NCBI GenBank assembly: GCA_948144175.1
Contig: CANXME010002049.1
Location: 62,001 to 126,000 of the forward strand
DNA length: 64,000 nucleotides
Direction of reading: 5' to 3'
From: Closterium sp. NIES-65
Lineage: Eukaryota; Streptophyta; Zygnematophyceae; Desmidiales; Closteriaceae
Shown here piece by piece: positions 53,932-64,000 of this stretch. Positions within the stretch are counted from its first letter, which is position 1, and each line of letters starts with the position of its first letter. Made by a program: the position numbers and the translations under genes. The notes beneath the pieces are model-generated. The model was not told the DNA's origin. It saw only the letters and a program-made list of their open reading frames with translations, and made no database searches.

Positions 53932-54313
53932 CTTTGTCTTTTAGGCACAAGGTATATATATATATATATGCCTGCATGCTTGCTCTTGCTAGGTTGTGAT
54001 CACTGTACTGCTTGTGCTTCTATAACTCTGCATGTGAACTGGCCTTGTGGCCGCTTGCTTATGCTCAGATTGTGGTGATCTTGAGATTCACCCAGAGCTT
54101 TACTTTGCTTTGTTCGCTTGCTTGACTGGTCTTGTGACCGTTGGTTGTTCTTGCTATCCTCCACTTTGCCTATGCGGGTGTGTGTCAAATGTGTTTGTAT
54201 GTCTATAAGCTGTAGTGAGGTAGCCTTACTGAGTACAACACTTTAGGGTTAGACCTAGTACTTGTACTCATCTCATGCTTCTACTCCATCATTCCTACCT
54301 GTTACTTCTGACG

Positions 54314-54643
54314 CATGGAAGACGCAGCAAATAATGCGTGGAGAGAGCTTGCCCGTAGTAGGATTGCGGACAAGGGCAAGCAAGCCCCAAACTCGAAAAG
54401 CAGACACATCCCCTATCGACCCCGTCCAAAGGAGGGTAGGCGAGGCCTCTAGCTGTGAAACACGAGGCCAGAGGTTAAGCTAATGCGCAGCGTATCGGCC
54501 CTCAAACAGCCACATGAAATGGGGAGCAGCCGCATCGACCGTGGAGGTGCGAGCAACATCCATGATCAGGCTAATGCGGCGCTCAGCGATTCCATGCTAC
54601 TGCGTAGAGGTCGGAAGCGTGAACAACTAGGTGATGCCCTCCT
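54314..54643 (-). pseudogene. E6: old copia fragment, piece 2 (integrase)
   Basis: The minus strand gives integrase words (HGIAERRI near 54570, AAPHF near 54520) with stops. It lies between the right LTR of E5 and the left LTR of T3 and continues at 61827. Confidence 0.8.
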
Positions 54644-55940
54644 TGTGAGAATGTTATAATTGTCTAGTCTGCAGTGGGGTACTCTCTAGTGAGTACAACC
54701 CAAATTAGGGTTTGCTATATGTACTGCCCTGCTTACTAGTGAAGCCCTCTTTCTTGCTCTAAACTTTCTGCTTGCCTTTCGACATGCTATCAGAGCATGT
54801 CGACCCTCCTGGGTCGATCCAGTGGGTGGGCCCCACCCTTTCTTCCTACCGCACACTCGGAGCGCGCGGCGTTTTTTCATCCCGCCGTGCGCTCAGGGCG
54901 CGCGGCGGTTTTCTGCCCGCCGTGCGCCCCGAGGCGCGCGGCGGTTTTCTCCCTGACGTGGCGCCCCCGGGGGCCCGCGCGTCGCCCTCCTCCCGTCGCC
55001 TCGTCGCGGCGCCTTGGGGGCCCGCGCGTCCCCCCCTCCCGTCGCCTCGTCGCGGCACCTTGGGGGCCCGCGCGTCGCCCCCTCCCGTCGCCTCGTCGCG
55101 ACGCCTTGGGGGCACGCGCGTCCCCCCCTCCCGTCGCCTCGTCGCGGCACCTTGGGGGCCCGCGCGTCCCCCCCTCCCGTCGCCTCGTCGCGGAACCTTG
55201 GGGGCCCGCGCGCCGCCCTCTCCCCTCGCCTCGTCGCGGCGCCTTGGGGGCCCGCGCGCGGCCCCTTCCGTCGCCCGTCGAGCCGCCCTCGGGGGCCCGT
55301 GCGTGGCCCCCCTCCCGTCACCCGCCATGGCGCCCTCGGGGGGCCCGCGCCCTGCTCCTTCGTGGCGCCCAGGAGACCCCCCCGCCGCCTCCCTTTCCCT
55401 CCGTGAACCGCCCCTGCTGCTTCCTGCGCTCCTTCCTGCGTTAGGGTTTGGGGGTGGCGGGAATGGGGGTGCCCGGAGTGGGTAACCTGCAGCTCCTCCT
55501 CCTCCTCCGTCTCCCACTGCTGCAGCTGCCGTTGAGGGGGGTGGGTGTGTGGGAGCCGAGGGTTTAGGGTTTAAGGGGGGGTGACGTGGGGGTGGAGCTA
55601 GGGGTACAGCAAGGGGTGTGTGAAAGGGAGGTGGGACAGCTGGGGGAGGTTGAGTGGAGGTAGCAGTCGTGTCGCCAGCAGCGCCAGTAGTCCGGTGGCT
55701 ACTATCTCCGGTAGTCGCCAATCGCCTATGGGTCAGTTGCTCCAGTCAGGAGGCTACAATCTCCGCGGAGCCAGTTACTCCTGTAGTCCGGGCCTTTGCT
55801 TCGGTAGCCACTGAGCCAGCTGCTCCTGTGTATCTGCAGCTTCCGCCACCGCCTCCCATCTCCTCTCCTCTCACAGTCCCTCCTCCTCACATGCCTTCTG
55901 TGACTACCTCTAGCTTTACTTGTGCTTGTGAACTATTTTT

Positions 55941-58900
55941 TGTCAAACTTATGTTATAGCCTGTTTAGGCTGTAGTGGGTTAGACAATAGGGGGTACAAC
56001 ATTTCTTGGTTTCCCATTTGTACCCAACTCATTCCTAGTCATTTCATTCCTCGTAATTCTCACATGGTATAGAGCAAGTTCCCTAGTGGGAACGTTTTCT
56101 AGGGCCCACCATTACTACGATTTTTTTTTTCCTTACCTGCCCTGAGCGCGCTTCGCGCCTGCCCTAGTTGCGCCCCATGCGCCTGCCCTCCCGTCGCGTC
56201 CCCTGCCCTTAGCGGCCCGTCGCGCCCCTTAAGGCCCCTTCGTGGCCCCTTCTCGGCCCTTCGCGGCCCCTCTTTCAGCCCTTCGCGGCCCCCCTCGCGG
56301 CCCTTCGCGGCCCCCTTAGCGGCCCTTCGCGGCCCCCTCACGACCCTTCGCGGCCCCTTCGCGGCCCTTCGCGGCCCCCTCACGGCCCTTCGCAGCCTCT
56401 TCGCGGCTCTTCGAGGCCCCTCTCACGGCCCTTCCCGGCCCCGCCCCGTCACCTGTCGCGGTCTGCCCTGCCTTCGGAGCGGCCCTCCTCTGCTCTGCTC
56501 GGCGACCTGCCACTGCGGCCCCGCCCTGCCCCTCTCGCCAGTCGCGGCCTCCACCTGCAGCAGACGCCGAGGAACCCTGCAACAGCCGCCGAGGAGCCCT
56601 GCAGCAGCTGTTGTCCCTGCCGCGGCCATCGAGCCTTCCTCCGCCGGTGTGACGAGCCGCCGCCGCTGCCGCTGCCGTCGCTTCTGCCCCGACCCTGCCC
56701 TGCAGGCGAGCCACGGCCCTGACCTGCCGCCCAGTTGCGGCCCCGACCCTGCTGGTGCACCACGGCTCTGCCCCACCAGTAGCGGCCTCCCTACCCACCC
56801 GCCCCTGGTAAGCGCACCGCCGAACCGCGCCGCCCTGCCTAGCTGCGGTGCCCTATCGAGTCGCGCCGCTACTGCTGCTTCTGTTGCTCTTAATGCTCCT
56901 ACTACTGCTGTTATGGCTGCCCCCAACGTACTCAAATTCGATGCTGAGGGTCGGGCAGTAGATTTTGAGGTCTGGGTCGATGATATGCAGCTGTTCCTGC
57001 AGTGCGATAGCAAAGATCAGGTCTCGCTTTTTTATCTCACGGCTGGCGCCTCTGCTGCACCTGCTGCCACTGCTGATAATGCTATTCGCTCATAGTGGAC
57101 CACTCGCGATGCTGCTGCCCGCCTTGCTATTCGTAGTCACCTGCCGTCTGCTGAGCGCGCGCACTTTAGTCAGTACAAGTCTGCTAGGACTCTGTACGAC
57201 GCTGTTGTTGCGCGCTACTCCTCCCCTGCCACTGTTGCCCTTAGTCGCCTCATGCTGTCGTACCTGTTCCCTGACCTAGCCGCTTTTGCCACAGTCGCTG
57301 ACCTCATCACGCACCTCCGCACTAGTGACACCCGCTACCGCGCTGCGCTTCCTGCCGAGTTCTGCGCCAAGAACCCCCCCCCTATGTACATCACTCTCTA
57401 CTACCTCGTCACCCGGCTCCCTGACTCCCTTTGCTCGGTTAGGGACCACTTCCTCTCCCTCTGCCCCACCACGCTCACCGTTGACCTCCTCAAGAAGCGC
57501 CTCCTTGCAGCTGAGAAGAGTATAGTCTCTGTAGGGGCCTCTCGTGGTGACCCTCGCGCCCCTTTTTTTTAGGGGTGCTCCCCCTCTCCCCTCTTGCCCT
57601 CTGTTGCCTCTGCTGCTGCTGTCGACCTCGTTGGCACGGAGTCGGTCGTCGTTGCGTCTGCTCCTAGTGAGAGGCGCCGCACCAGCAAGGGCAAGGGGGG
57701 CAAGGGGGGTGGAGGGGGCGGCGGGGGCGGCGGTGGTGGCGGTGGAGGTGGCGGAGGGGGTGGGGGTGGAGGTGGAGGTGGGAGTGGTGGCTCGGTTGGG
57801 GGCTTAGGTGGCGACGGTGGAGGTGGAGGCGGCGGAGGCAGCGGGAGTGGGGCTGGAGGTGGCGGCGGCGGGGGTGGCGGGGGCGGTGGTGGGCACTGGG
57901 GAGGCGCTAGCGGTGACCAGCGCCAGCAGCATCAGCGCTCCTGTGAGACCCAGTCGCCTCAGCAGCTCCGTGAGTGGTACGCTGCGCGTGGGAGGTCTGG
58001 GGGTGCTGGTCCCTGCACTTACGTTCTTCGCACCGGCGACCGCAGTGGAGAGCCGTGCGGCGGCCTGCACACCACACCTCGCTGCTTCGGCCGCCTGATT
58101 GACGCCTGGCGTACACAGTTCCTTGGCTCTGCTGAAATCCCTCGCTGGGATATTATGCTTAACTCGGGGGTTGCTATCTTTGATCTTGACTTTGATGCTA
58201 TCCTTGCTTCTATGTATGATGTGTCTATTAGTGCTGAGGGTGACTGTTACCTGTGTGTTCCGCCCGACCCGAGCATTGAGGCTGCTGCGCTAGGTGCTAG
58301 TGAGTCTACTGCTCCAGGTGCTGGTGAGACTGCTTTCTCAAGTACAGCGTCAGCTCATGTCTTACACACTTTCACCCTTGATTCGGGTGCTTCCTGTTCC
58401 TTCTTTCGCGACTGCACCACACTCTCGCCGCTCAGTTGGCCTATGGCAGTCTCTCTGGCTGACCTCTCTGGGGGACCAGTTGTGGCCCGTTCCTCCACTG
58501 TTCTCCCGTGTCCTGCGGCTCCGTTCGGCTCGCTGTCGGGTCTTCACCTCCCCTCGTTCTCTACGAACTTGGTGGCGGGTGCTGATCTTCAGGATGGGGG
58601 TGTTCACCAGTTCACCCCTGCCTATCAGCGTGTGACACACTGCACGTGTGCTCGGACAGGTCGTCACCTGGCCACGTTCACCCGTCGGCCAGGGTCCAGC
58701 CTGTACACCCTTACCACTGAGTCTCCTCCTGTCACTGCGACTGGTTAGTTAGCCGCGTCGGGTCAGGTGTTTGCTGCGGCGTCCCGGTCTGGCCCTGAGT
58801 CTGCCCCCTGCTCGTGTCGCCTCCTGTCTCACGAGACTCTCCTTTGGCACCACCGCCTTGGTCACCCCTCCCTGCCTCGTCTTAGAGGCATGGCCTCCCG

Positions 58901-61633
58901 TGTCCTTGTCTCTGGTCTCCCCCCCTCCCTTCCTCCCCTTCCTCCCGGGCCTGCCCCTACCTGCGTTCCCTGCATCGAGGGCCGGCAGCGCGCCGCTCCT
59001 CACTCCTCAGAATTTCCTCCGACGGAGGCTCCCCTGCAGACTCTTCACATGGACGTGTGGGGCCCAGCCCGCGTCCGTGGACAGGGTCACGAGCGCTACT
59101 TCCTGCTAGTTGTTGACAACCACTCGCATCACACCACAGTCTTCCCCTTGCACCGCAAGGGTGAGGTCACCGAGGTGTTGATCAACTGGATCCGCGGTGC
59201 TCGTCTCCACCTCGGAGAGAGTTTCAGCTCGGACTGCTCGCACTAGTCGTCGAGTTCCGCGTCAGCGTCCTCCGGCTGTCCCAGGCACACGCCAGATGGC
59301 GCTTCGTCCTTCTACTGCTTCACAGCGTATCCCTCTGCCGTCTCCTCCTGTGTCCTCTCTTCCAACTCTTACTGACCCAGAGTCCTACTCCCTTCGTGCT
59401 ACTAGTCCTACTGTCACACGTCTCCTGGCCACTGTTGTCACTGACCCTTCCTGTGAGTCCACTGCTGTATCTGCCTTAGTTGATGAGCTTGTCGACTTTG
59501 CTGCTCACTGTCGTCTCGACTACGCTGCTAGTCTTGTTGCTGAGTCTGAGTCTGTCTGTCCTCCGTCCGTCGGGGGTGAGTGTGCTCTTAGCACGGACGT
59601 CCTTGAGGACAGATAGGAGGAGTTTGAGTGATTTGCCGCTGCTTTACCTCATCTCGTGTCCATGCTGATTGCCCCTGAGGGAGACCCGGATGCACCAGAC
59701 ATTCCGACCCCGCGCTCTTACGCAGAGGCGATAGAGGGTCCCTACTCCTCCCAGTGGCAGTCAGCCATGGACGCAGAGATGGCTTCCTGGAAGTCCATAG
59801 GCTCCTACGTCGACGAGGTTCCCCTGCGTGGGGCGAACATCGTCAGTGGCATGTGGATTTTCAGGGTGAAGCGGCCGCGGGGTTCTTCGCCTATCTTCAA
59901 GGCGCGTTACGTTGCACGAGGCTTCAGTCAGCGTGAGGGAGTTGACTTCTTCCAGACCTTCTCCCCTACCACGAAGATGACCACTCTTCGGGTTCTGCTG
60001 CACGTCACCACTCAGCGTGACTACGAGCTCCACTCTCTTGAATTCAGCACTGCTTTCCTAGAGGGCAGCCTGCATGAGGAGATCTAGTTGCACCGCCCAC
60101 CTGGCTTCACTGGGTCGTTTCCTCCAGGTACCCAATGGAGCCTCCGGCGGCCGGTCTACGGTCTCCGCCAGGCACCCCGTGAGTGGCACGACACACTAAG
60201 GACGACTCTTGCTGCTCTTGGGTTTGCTCCTTCTACTGCTGACCCGTCGCTGTTTCTACGCACCGACACTTCGCTGTCGCTGTTCTACGTTCTCGTGTAC
60301 GTAGACGACTTGGTTTTTGCTACTGCTGACATTGAGGCACTCGCCCACGTGAAGTCGGAGCTGCAAAAGAGACACACGTGCACAGACCTGGGTGAGCTGA
60401 CAAGCTATCTTGGCTTGCGGATCACCCGGGACATAGCACAGCGCACCATTACCTTGACTCAGTCACACATGGTGCAGCAGGTTTTTCAGCGCTTCTGCTT
60501 CACGTACTCCTCGCCACAGCCCACTCCTCTGCCTACGCTCCACTCGCTCTCAGCTCTGCCTTCAGATGAGTCCGTAGAGTCTAGTGGCCCGTATCCAGAG
60601 CTTGTGGGCTGCCTCATGTACCTAATTACCTGCACTCGACCCGACCTTGCATACCCTCTTAGCATCGTAGCACGTTATGTCGCTCCTAGTCAACACAGGA
60701 AGGAGCACATGGATGCTACTAAGAGGGTGTTGCGCTACTTGTGTAGTACGTCGAGCATGGGGCTCGTACTTGGAGGGCGACATTCAGTGGTCCTCGCTGG
60801 TCACGCAGACGCTTCTTGGGCTCACGACGTGGCTATGCAGTGGTCGTGACAGGGTTACACCTTCAGCCTTGGTTCCGGCTCTGTTTCGTGGCGGTCTACG
60901 CGCTCGTCTTCTGTTCTCGGCTCTAGCTGTGAGGCCGAGATCTACGCAGGGGCCATGGCTGCATAGGAGTTACGCTGGCTCACCTACCTGCTGACCGACC
61001 TTGGAGAGTCGCCTCGTTCTCCTCCAGTTCTGTACGTAGACAACAAGGCCATGCTGGCCTTGTGTCAGGAGCACAGATTGGAGCACAGAACAAAGCACAT
61101 TGCTCTTCGCTACTTCCTTGCTCGAGAGTTGCAGCAGCGTGGTCAGCTGCGCCTTGCTTACATGGCCTCTCAGGCCAACACTGCTGATATCTTTTCCAAG
61201 GCACTTCAGCCTTATGATCATCAGCGCTTCTGTACTACGTTAGGTCTTGTGCCTACCTTGCCTCACCTACTTACCTCTTGACTTTGCTTTGTGCTGTGAT
61301 CTCTACACAGATACCTGCATGCTTACACTTGCTAGGTTGTGATCACTGTACCTCTTGTTATATTATCAAACTGCATGTGAACTGGACTTGTGACCTCTTG
61401 CTTGTGCTCGGAATTTGTGTGGTATCCTTGAGATCCACCCTGAGCTTGCTTTGCTTTTCTTGACTGGTCTTGTGACATCTTGTTCTCCCCCACTTTGCCT
61501 ATGGGGGTGTGTCAAACTTATGTTATAGCCTGTTTAGGCTGTAGTGGGTTAGACAATAGGGGGTACAACATTTCTAGGTTTCCCATTTGTACCCAATTCA
61601 TTCCTAGTCATTTCATTCCTCGTAATTCCCACA
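55941..61633 (+). mobile_element. E4: copia element nested in T3, full-length ends, internal deletion
   Basis: 124-bp LTRs at 55941-56064 and 61510-61633 differ at three positions, so it is younger than its host T3. The flanks ATTTTT and ATTTT are a probable 5-bp target duplication in a T run. The PBS is TGGTATAGAGCAAG (one base lost) and the polypurine tract CACTTTGCCTATGGGGG precedes the right LTR. About 1.5 kb covering the integrase C-terminal half and the linker is deleted at about 59235. Confidence 0.92.
56913..61281 (+). pseudogene. E4 copia gag-pol, deleted and interrupted
   Basis: Gag ATG at 56913 (MAAPNVLKFDAEGRAVDF). Stops or shifts occur at 57093 and 57570. A Gly-rich tract lies at 57700-57895. 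The extended zinc knuckle (CTYVLRTGDRSGEPC then HTTPRC) is at about 58014-58085, and protease LDSGASCSFF at about 58377. A TAG is at 58746. Integrase covers HHCC and HMDVWGP up to about 59230, where the frame jumps to the post-linker region (RTARTSRRVPRQRPP). RT from about 59766 has the intact box YVDDLVF (60298-60318). RNase H ends at TGA 61279-61281. Further stops lie at 59614, 59631, 60085, 60847 and 60964. Confidence 0.88.
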
Positions 61634-61826
61634 ATTTTATGATTGCATGCTGTACTGATTATACCCCACTTTGCCTATGTGGGTGTGTCAAAATGTTATA
61701 ATTGTCTAGTTTGCAGTAGGGTACTCTATAGTGAGTACAACACAAATTTGGGTTTGCTATATATACTGCCCTGCTTACTAGTGAAGCCCTCTTTCTTGCT
61801 CTAAACTTTCTGCTTGCCTTTCGACA

Positions 61827-61925
61827 CTCCTCATGACAAAACTCCTCAAAGAGATTGAAGACAAACTTGCCACCACGGTCAGAGTGCAGACGAAGCACAA
61901 GGAGATCCTGTTAGAAACATGCTCT
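61827..61925 (-). pseudogene. E6: old copia fragment, piece 3 (integrase core)
   Basis: The minus strand carries LRLHSDRGGKFV-type integrase core sequence with a natural continuation into piece 2 once T3 is removed. The fragment ends near 61925 in unrelated DNA, so the original element was truncated here. Confidence 0.8.
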
Positions 61926-62027
61926 TAGATGGAGACGAATAGCGCGACTCGAAGGGATCAGAACAGCACGGAGGTCGCCTTTAGGTCGTAAACCTAGATT
62001 TGTGTCAACGGCGCTGTGTGTCATCCA

Positions 62028-62250
62028 TTTTTTTTTTTTTTTTTTTTCCCGAGCCGCAGGTTTTCTGATTCGATTTCGGGTGTTCCGACTCAGAACCACA
62101 CAAATGTTGCAATGCAGCCCAACAAAATAGTTCCAAAGATCATACAGGGTTCGAACGTGCGACATCTTCCCGCGAGCACACAATTCGGCCGTCAACCCCC
62201 CCACGTACTTGATGTCTTGCCGCTACCCCCAATTTGCATGAATGGCCACA
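62028..62250 (-). mobile_element. candidate SINE-like retroposon
   Basis: On the minus strand a B-box-like GCACGTTCGAACCCTG (about 62147-62162) is followed about 110 nt later by an A20-type tail (plus-strand T run at 62028-62047). A tRNA-like head and poly(A) tail are the layout of a tRNA-derived SINE. The A box is weak and no flanking duplication was found, so a fortuitous arrangement is possible. Confidence 0.3.
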
Positions 62251-62403
62251 ACAGTTGCTCAACAACTCGATAACTCCCAATGTCTTGTCAACTCAAAATG
62301 CACAGAAGCCTTTGCACAAGTGCCACAACTTCAGCCCACCAATTGTATATAGGAAAAGCAAAAAGACACATAAAAATTACAGCTCCACTCTTTCCAGTCA
62401 ACA

Positions 62404-63220
62404 ACATGCTCTCCCCTCAGCAGCTCACGCTCTTCTCTGAAACTCTCCTACCCTCTGCTGCAACCGCCACTCAATCATGGCTGACTTTGGTGGTACAAGG
62501 CAGCGCTGAGGGAGATGAATGCGAGCAACGCAAGGAGCGAACTCTCACGCGGAAGAGGAGGCGACTCGATCGTATGACCGAGTGGGTGTCAGACATTCAA
62601 CTCATGTCGAAGCATGAATTACAGGACGTAAACCGTATCGGCAATGAGGTTATGTCCATGATTGTGGAATGCATGGCCGGCTGGGACCCATATTCAAGTG
62701 CGCGTAATGGAGAACCATCGCACGGAGTACTACAACCGAAGTCCCATTACTCGGTGCAGTTGCAAGTGACCTGTGATGCAAGGGAGGTAATCTAGGATTA
62801 CATGGTCGGATATCATGGAGCAGTACATGATCACCGCATGTTTGTCAAGAGCAAGTTGTACGAAAGGCTAGAGAAGGGGGGCCTAGGTGACTACCAGCTA
62901 TTGGGTGATGCTGCATTTCACTGCACCCTTACTGTGTATTGCCCCTACATGCCACAACGAAGGGACTCTTCAAAGGGTGGAAACAACTATTCAACTACGT
63001 GCAATCTGCCACAGAAATGTTGGTAGAGAGATGCATTACTGCATTCAAAGGCCGTTGGCGCCTCTTCGGGAGGAGGCACGAGTGCCGTCTTGGTCGTGTT
63101 TGTGTAGGCGTCGGGTGCATCATTATATTGCACAATATGGTCACCAAGAGGATGCATCACTACCTGTGCATCAAGAAGGAAGACAAAGGGAGGCGACACG
63201 GCATCGTGAGGAATGGCTAG
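62404..63220 (+). pseudogene. PIF/Harbinger-type transposase relic
   Basis: The plus-strand frames give the Harbinger DDE_4 core: THIQVRV with the YYNR segment (frame shifted, about 62685-62740), SHYSVQLQVTCDAREVI, then a TAG (62793-62795, from Trp) before DYMVGYHGAVHDHRMF. SKLYERLEKGGLGDYQLLGDAAF and CPYMPQRRD follow. After a frameshift near 62950 come FNYVQSATEMLVERCITAFK, GRWRLFGRRHECRLGRV and IILHNMVTKR. The first catalytic Asp (normally in DGTHI) is replaced by Ala-type sequence. The second is in VHD and the Glu in VER. Inactive; a domesticated HARBI1-like host gene is excluded by the lesions. Upstream coding from 62404 is less certain. Confidence 0.8.
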
Positions 63221-63364
63221 TGGGTGCGGGAAGTGATGGCACGTTTCCGCTGGCCGACTTTGTAGCGAGCAACAAGGACTTGCAGAAAAGGAGGAGGTAC
63301 TTCGGGAAGTGCCTGCAGAAAGCATACCTGAGGCGCCACCGCCTGCCGCCTACTGGCCTGTAGA

Positions 63365-63840
63365 GTCATGAACGTGGGCGCGCCATCTGTCGATGTAGAC
63401 GCGCCAGGCATATCAGGAGGCGGATCTGCCGCGTCAAAAGGTGCACCAACCGACGCTACCGTACTCATAATTAAGCATGTCAAAGCGTCCAGTTTGGCCA
63501 GGCCTCCCTAACTGCATTCTTCCAGGGCGTGTGCAATAAGCTGCGCTCCCACGGTCGTAGCACTCTCGGACACACGTCACTTTCGCACAGATGTGGTGGA
63601 GTCCGCTTTCTGTGCTGACGTAAGACCTGTGGATGGGGTTAGAGTATATTTTAAGAAGAAACAAGAGTGAGATTTCTGGTGTAGTGCGTGTATGTTATGT
63701 ATGCAGTGATGACGGGATGGTGTGAAACCATAAGGGCGCACTTCAAAGGGAGTAGCTAGGCACAACAATAGAGAGATCGCGACGGGAAAGAAAAAAAGTC
63801 ATACCGAAAAGACCAGACAAGAAATGCATACATAAAGAGA
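63365..63840. other. no gene recognised
   Basis: Mixed-composition sequence 3' of the Harbinger relic with only short frames; nothing supported. Confidence 0.35.
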
Positions 63841-64000
63841 GGAGGTGCTCGCTCAGAGTGAAGGGAACGCACGGACAGCGAGAGGGTGCATGGCCAGATT
63901 GAGGGAAACGCACCGATAGAGAGAGGGTGTACGATCAGAGTGAGGGAAACGCACAGAGAGAAGGTGCATGGTCAGAGTGAGGGAAACGCACAGAGAGAAG
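63841..64000 (+). repeat. tandem repeat of about 38-42 bp running off the window end
   Basis: About four units, each with AGTGAGGGAAACGCAC and GAGAGGGTGCATGG words, purine-rich. The right end lies outside the window. Confidence 0.75.

Larger units (their letters stand above)
47096..54313 (+). mobile_element. E5: old, complete-length copia element nested in E6
   Basis: LTRs at 47096-47227 and 54183-54313, with about 20 differences and one indel, so it is old. The 5-bp flanks CAAGG (47091-47095) and CATGG (54314-54318) are a target duplication with one later change. The PBS is degraded to TAGTATTCAGAGCAGG. The polypurine tract CCACTTTGCCTATGCGGG precedes the right LTR. The interior carries a decayed gag-pol and the younger insertion T2 (51103-52607). 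Confidence 0.88.
54644..61826 (+). mobile_element. T3: non-autonomous LTR element nested in E6 and split by E4
   Basis: 141-bp LTRs at 54644-54784 and 61686-61826 differ at about eight positions. The target duplication is CTCCT (54639-54643 and 61827-61831), and removal restores the E6 integrase frame. The PBS-like TGCTATCAGAGCATG follows the left LTR and the polypurine-like CACTTTGCCTATGTGGG precedes the right one. Without E4 the element is about 1.49 kb. The interior at 54785-55940 is non-coding, with GCGCGGCGG repeats (54890-54950) and six or more units of about 46 bp around CGTCGCGGCGCCTTGGGGG (55000-55265). Confidence 0.92.

Noticed and set aside
23174..61281. UAG reassigned to Gln, as in some ulvophyte algae
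   Set aside because: TAG also replaces Trp codons in B and E4, TGA stops are present too, and the THUMP gene uses TGA with no internal TAG. Decay by CHG deamination explains the pattern better.

Overview
This is a piece of nuclear genome from a eukaryote of the green lineage. The evidence is two plant-type nuclear tRNA genes (Arg-ACG and Val-AAC), a spliced GT-AG gene, Ty1/copia elements whose primer-binding site has the plant-type TGGTATCAGAGC form (initiator tRNA-Met), plant-telomere-like TTAGGGTTT motifs in LTRs, and hAT and PIF/Harbinger relics. The very GC-rich, Gly-, Ala- and Pro-rich copia proteins make me favour a streptophyte (charophyte) alga, possibly Zygnematophyceae. That placement is inference; no search was run.

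Layout. 1-10 kb: a dead hAT transposase (minus), low-complexity DNA with a coiled-coil relic, and an unrecognised minus-strand coding region interrupted by a 1.44 kb non-autonomous LTR element (T1) with an exact 5-bp target duplication. 10.1-16.4 kb: a 5'-truncated minus-strand copia element (E2). 16.5-18.1 kb: an unrecognised decayed plus-strand coding region. 18.3-30.04 kb: two closely related copia elements (A and B). Each begins with a plus-strand LTR and gag, then fuses head-to-head to an inverted LTR plus 3'-pol fragment. 30-33.5 kb: no recognisable genes, but a cluster of palindromes. 33.5-45.4 kb: the only recognisable host protein gene, a minus-strand THUMP-domain tRNA-acetylation adaptor (THUMPD1/TAN1 family). 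Six exons have perfectly compatible splice phases. Its introns are filled with minisatellites and copies of its own exon ends, and a tRNA-Val gene lies in its last intron. 46.5-61.9 kb: a stack of nested retroelements. An old minus-strand copia fragment (E6) was split by copia E5 (itself split by T2) and by T3 (itself split by copia E4). Target duplications mark every step. 62.3-63.2 kb: a decayed PIF/Harbinger transposase. The window ends in a short tandem array.

How it fits together. The copia elements appear to be the autonomous family whose enzymes could mobilise T1-T3, because the PBS, the polypurine tract and the TG...CA LTR ends are shared. None of the autonomous copies here is intact. 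In copy B all four nonsense codons arose at CAG/CTG sites, as expected if plant-type CHG methylation followed by deamination is eroding them. The THUMP gene looks functional as far as it can be followed, but its first coding exon was not identified.
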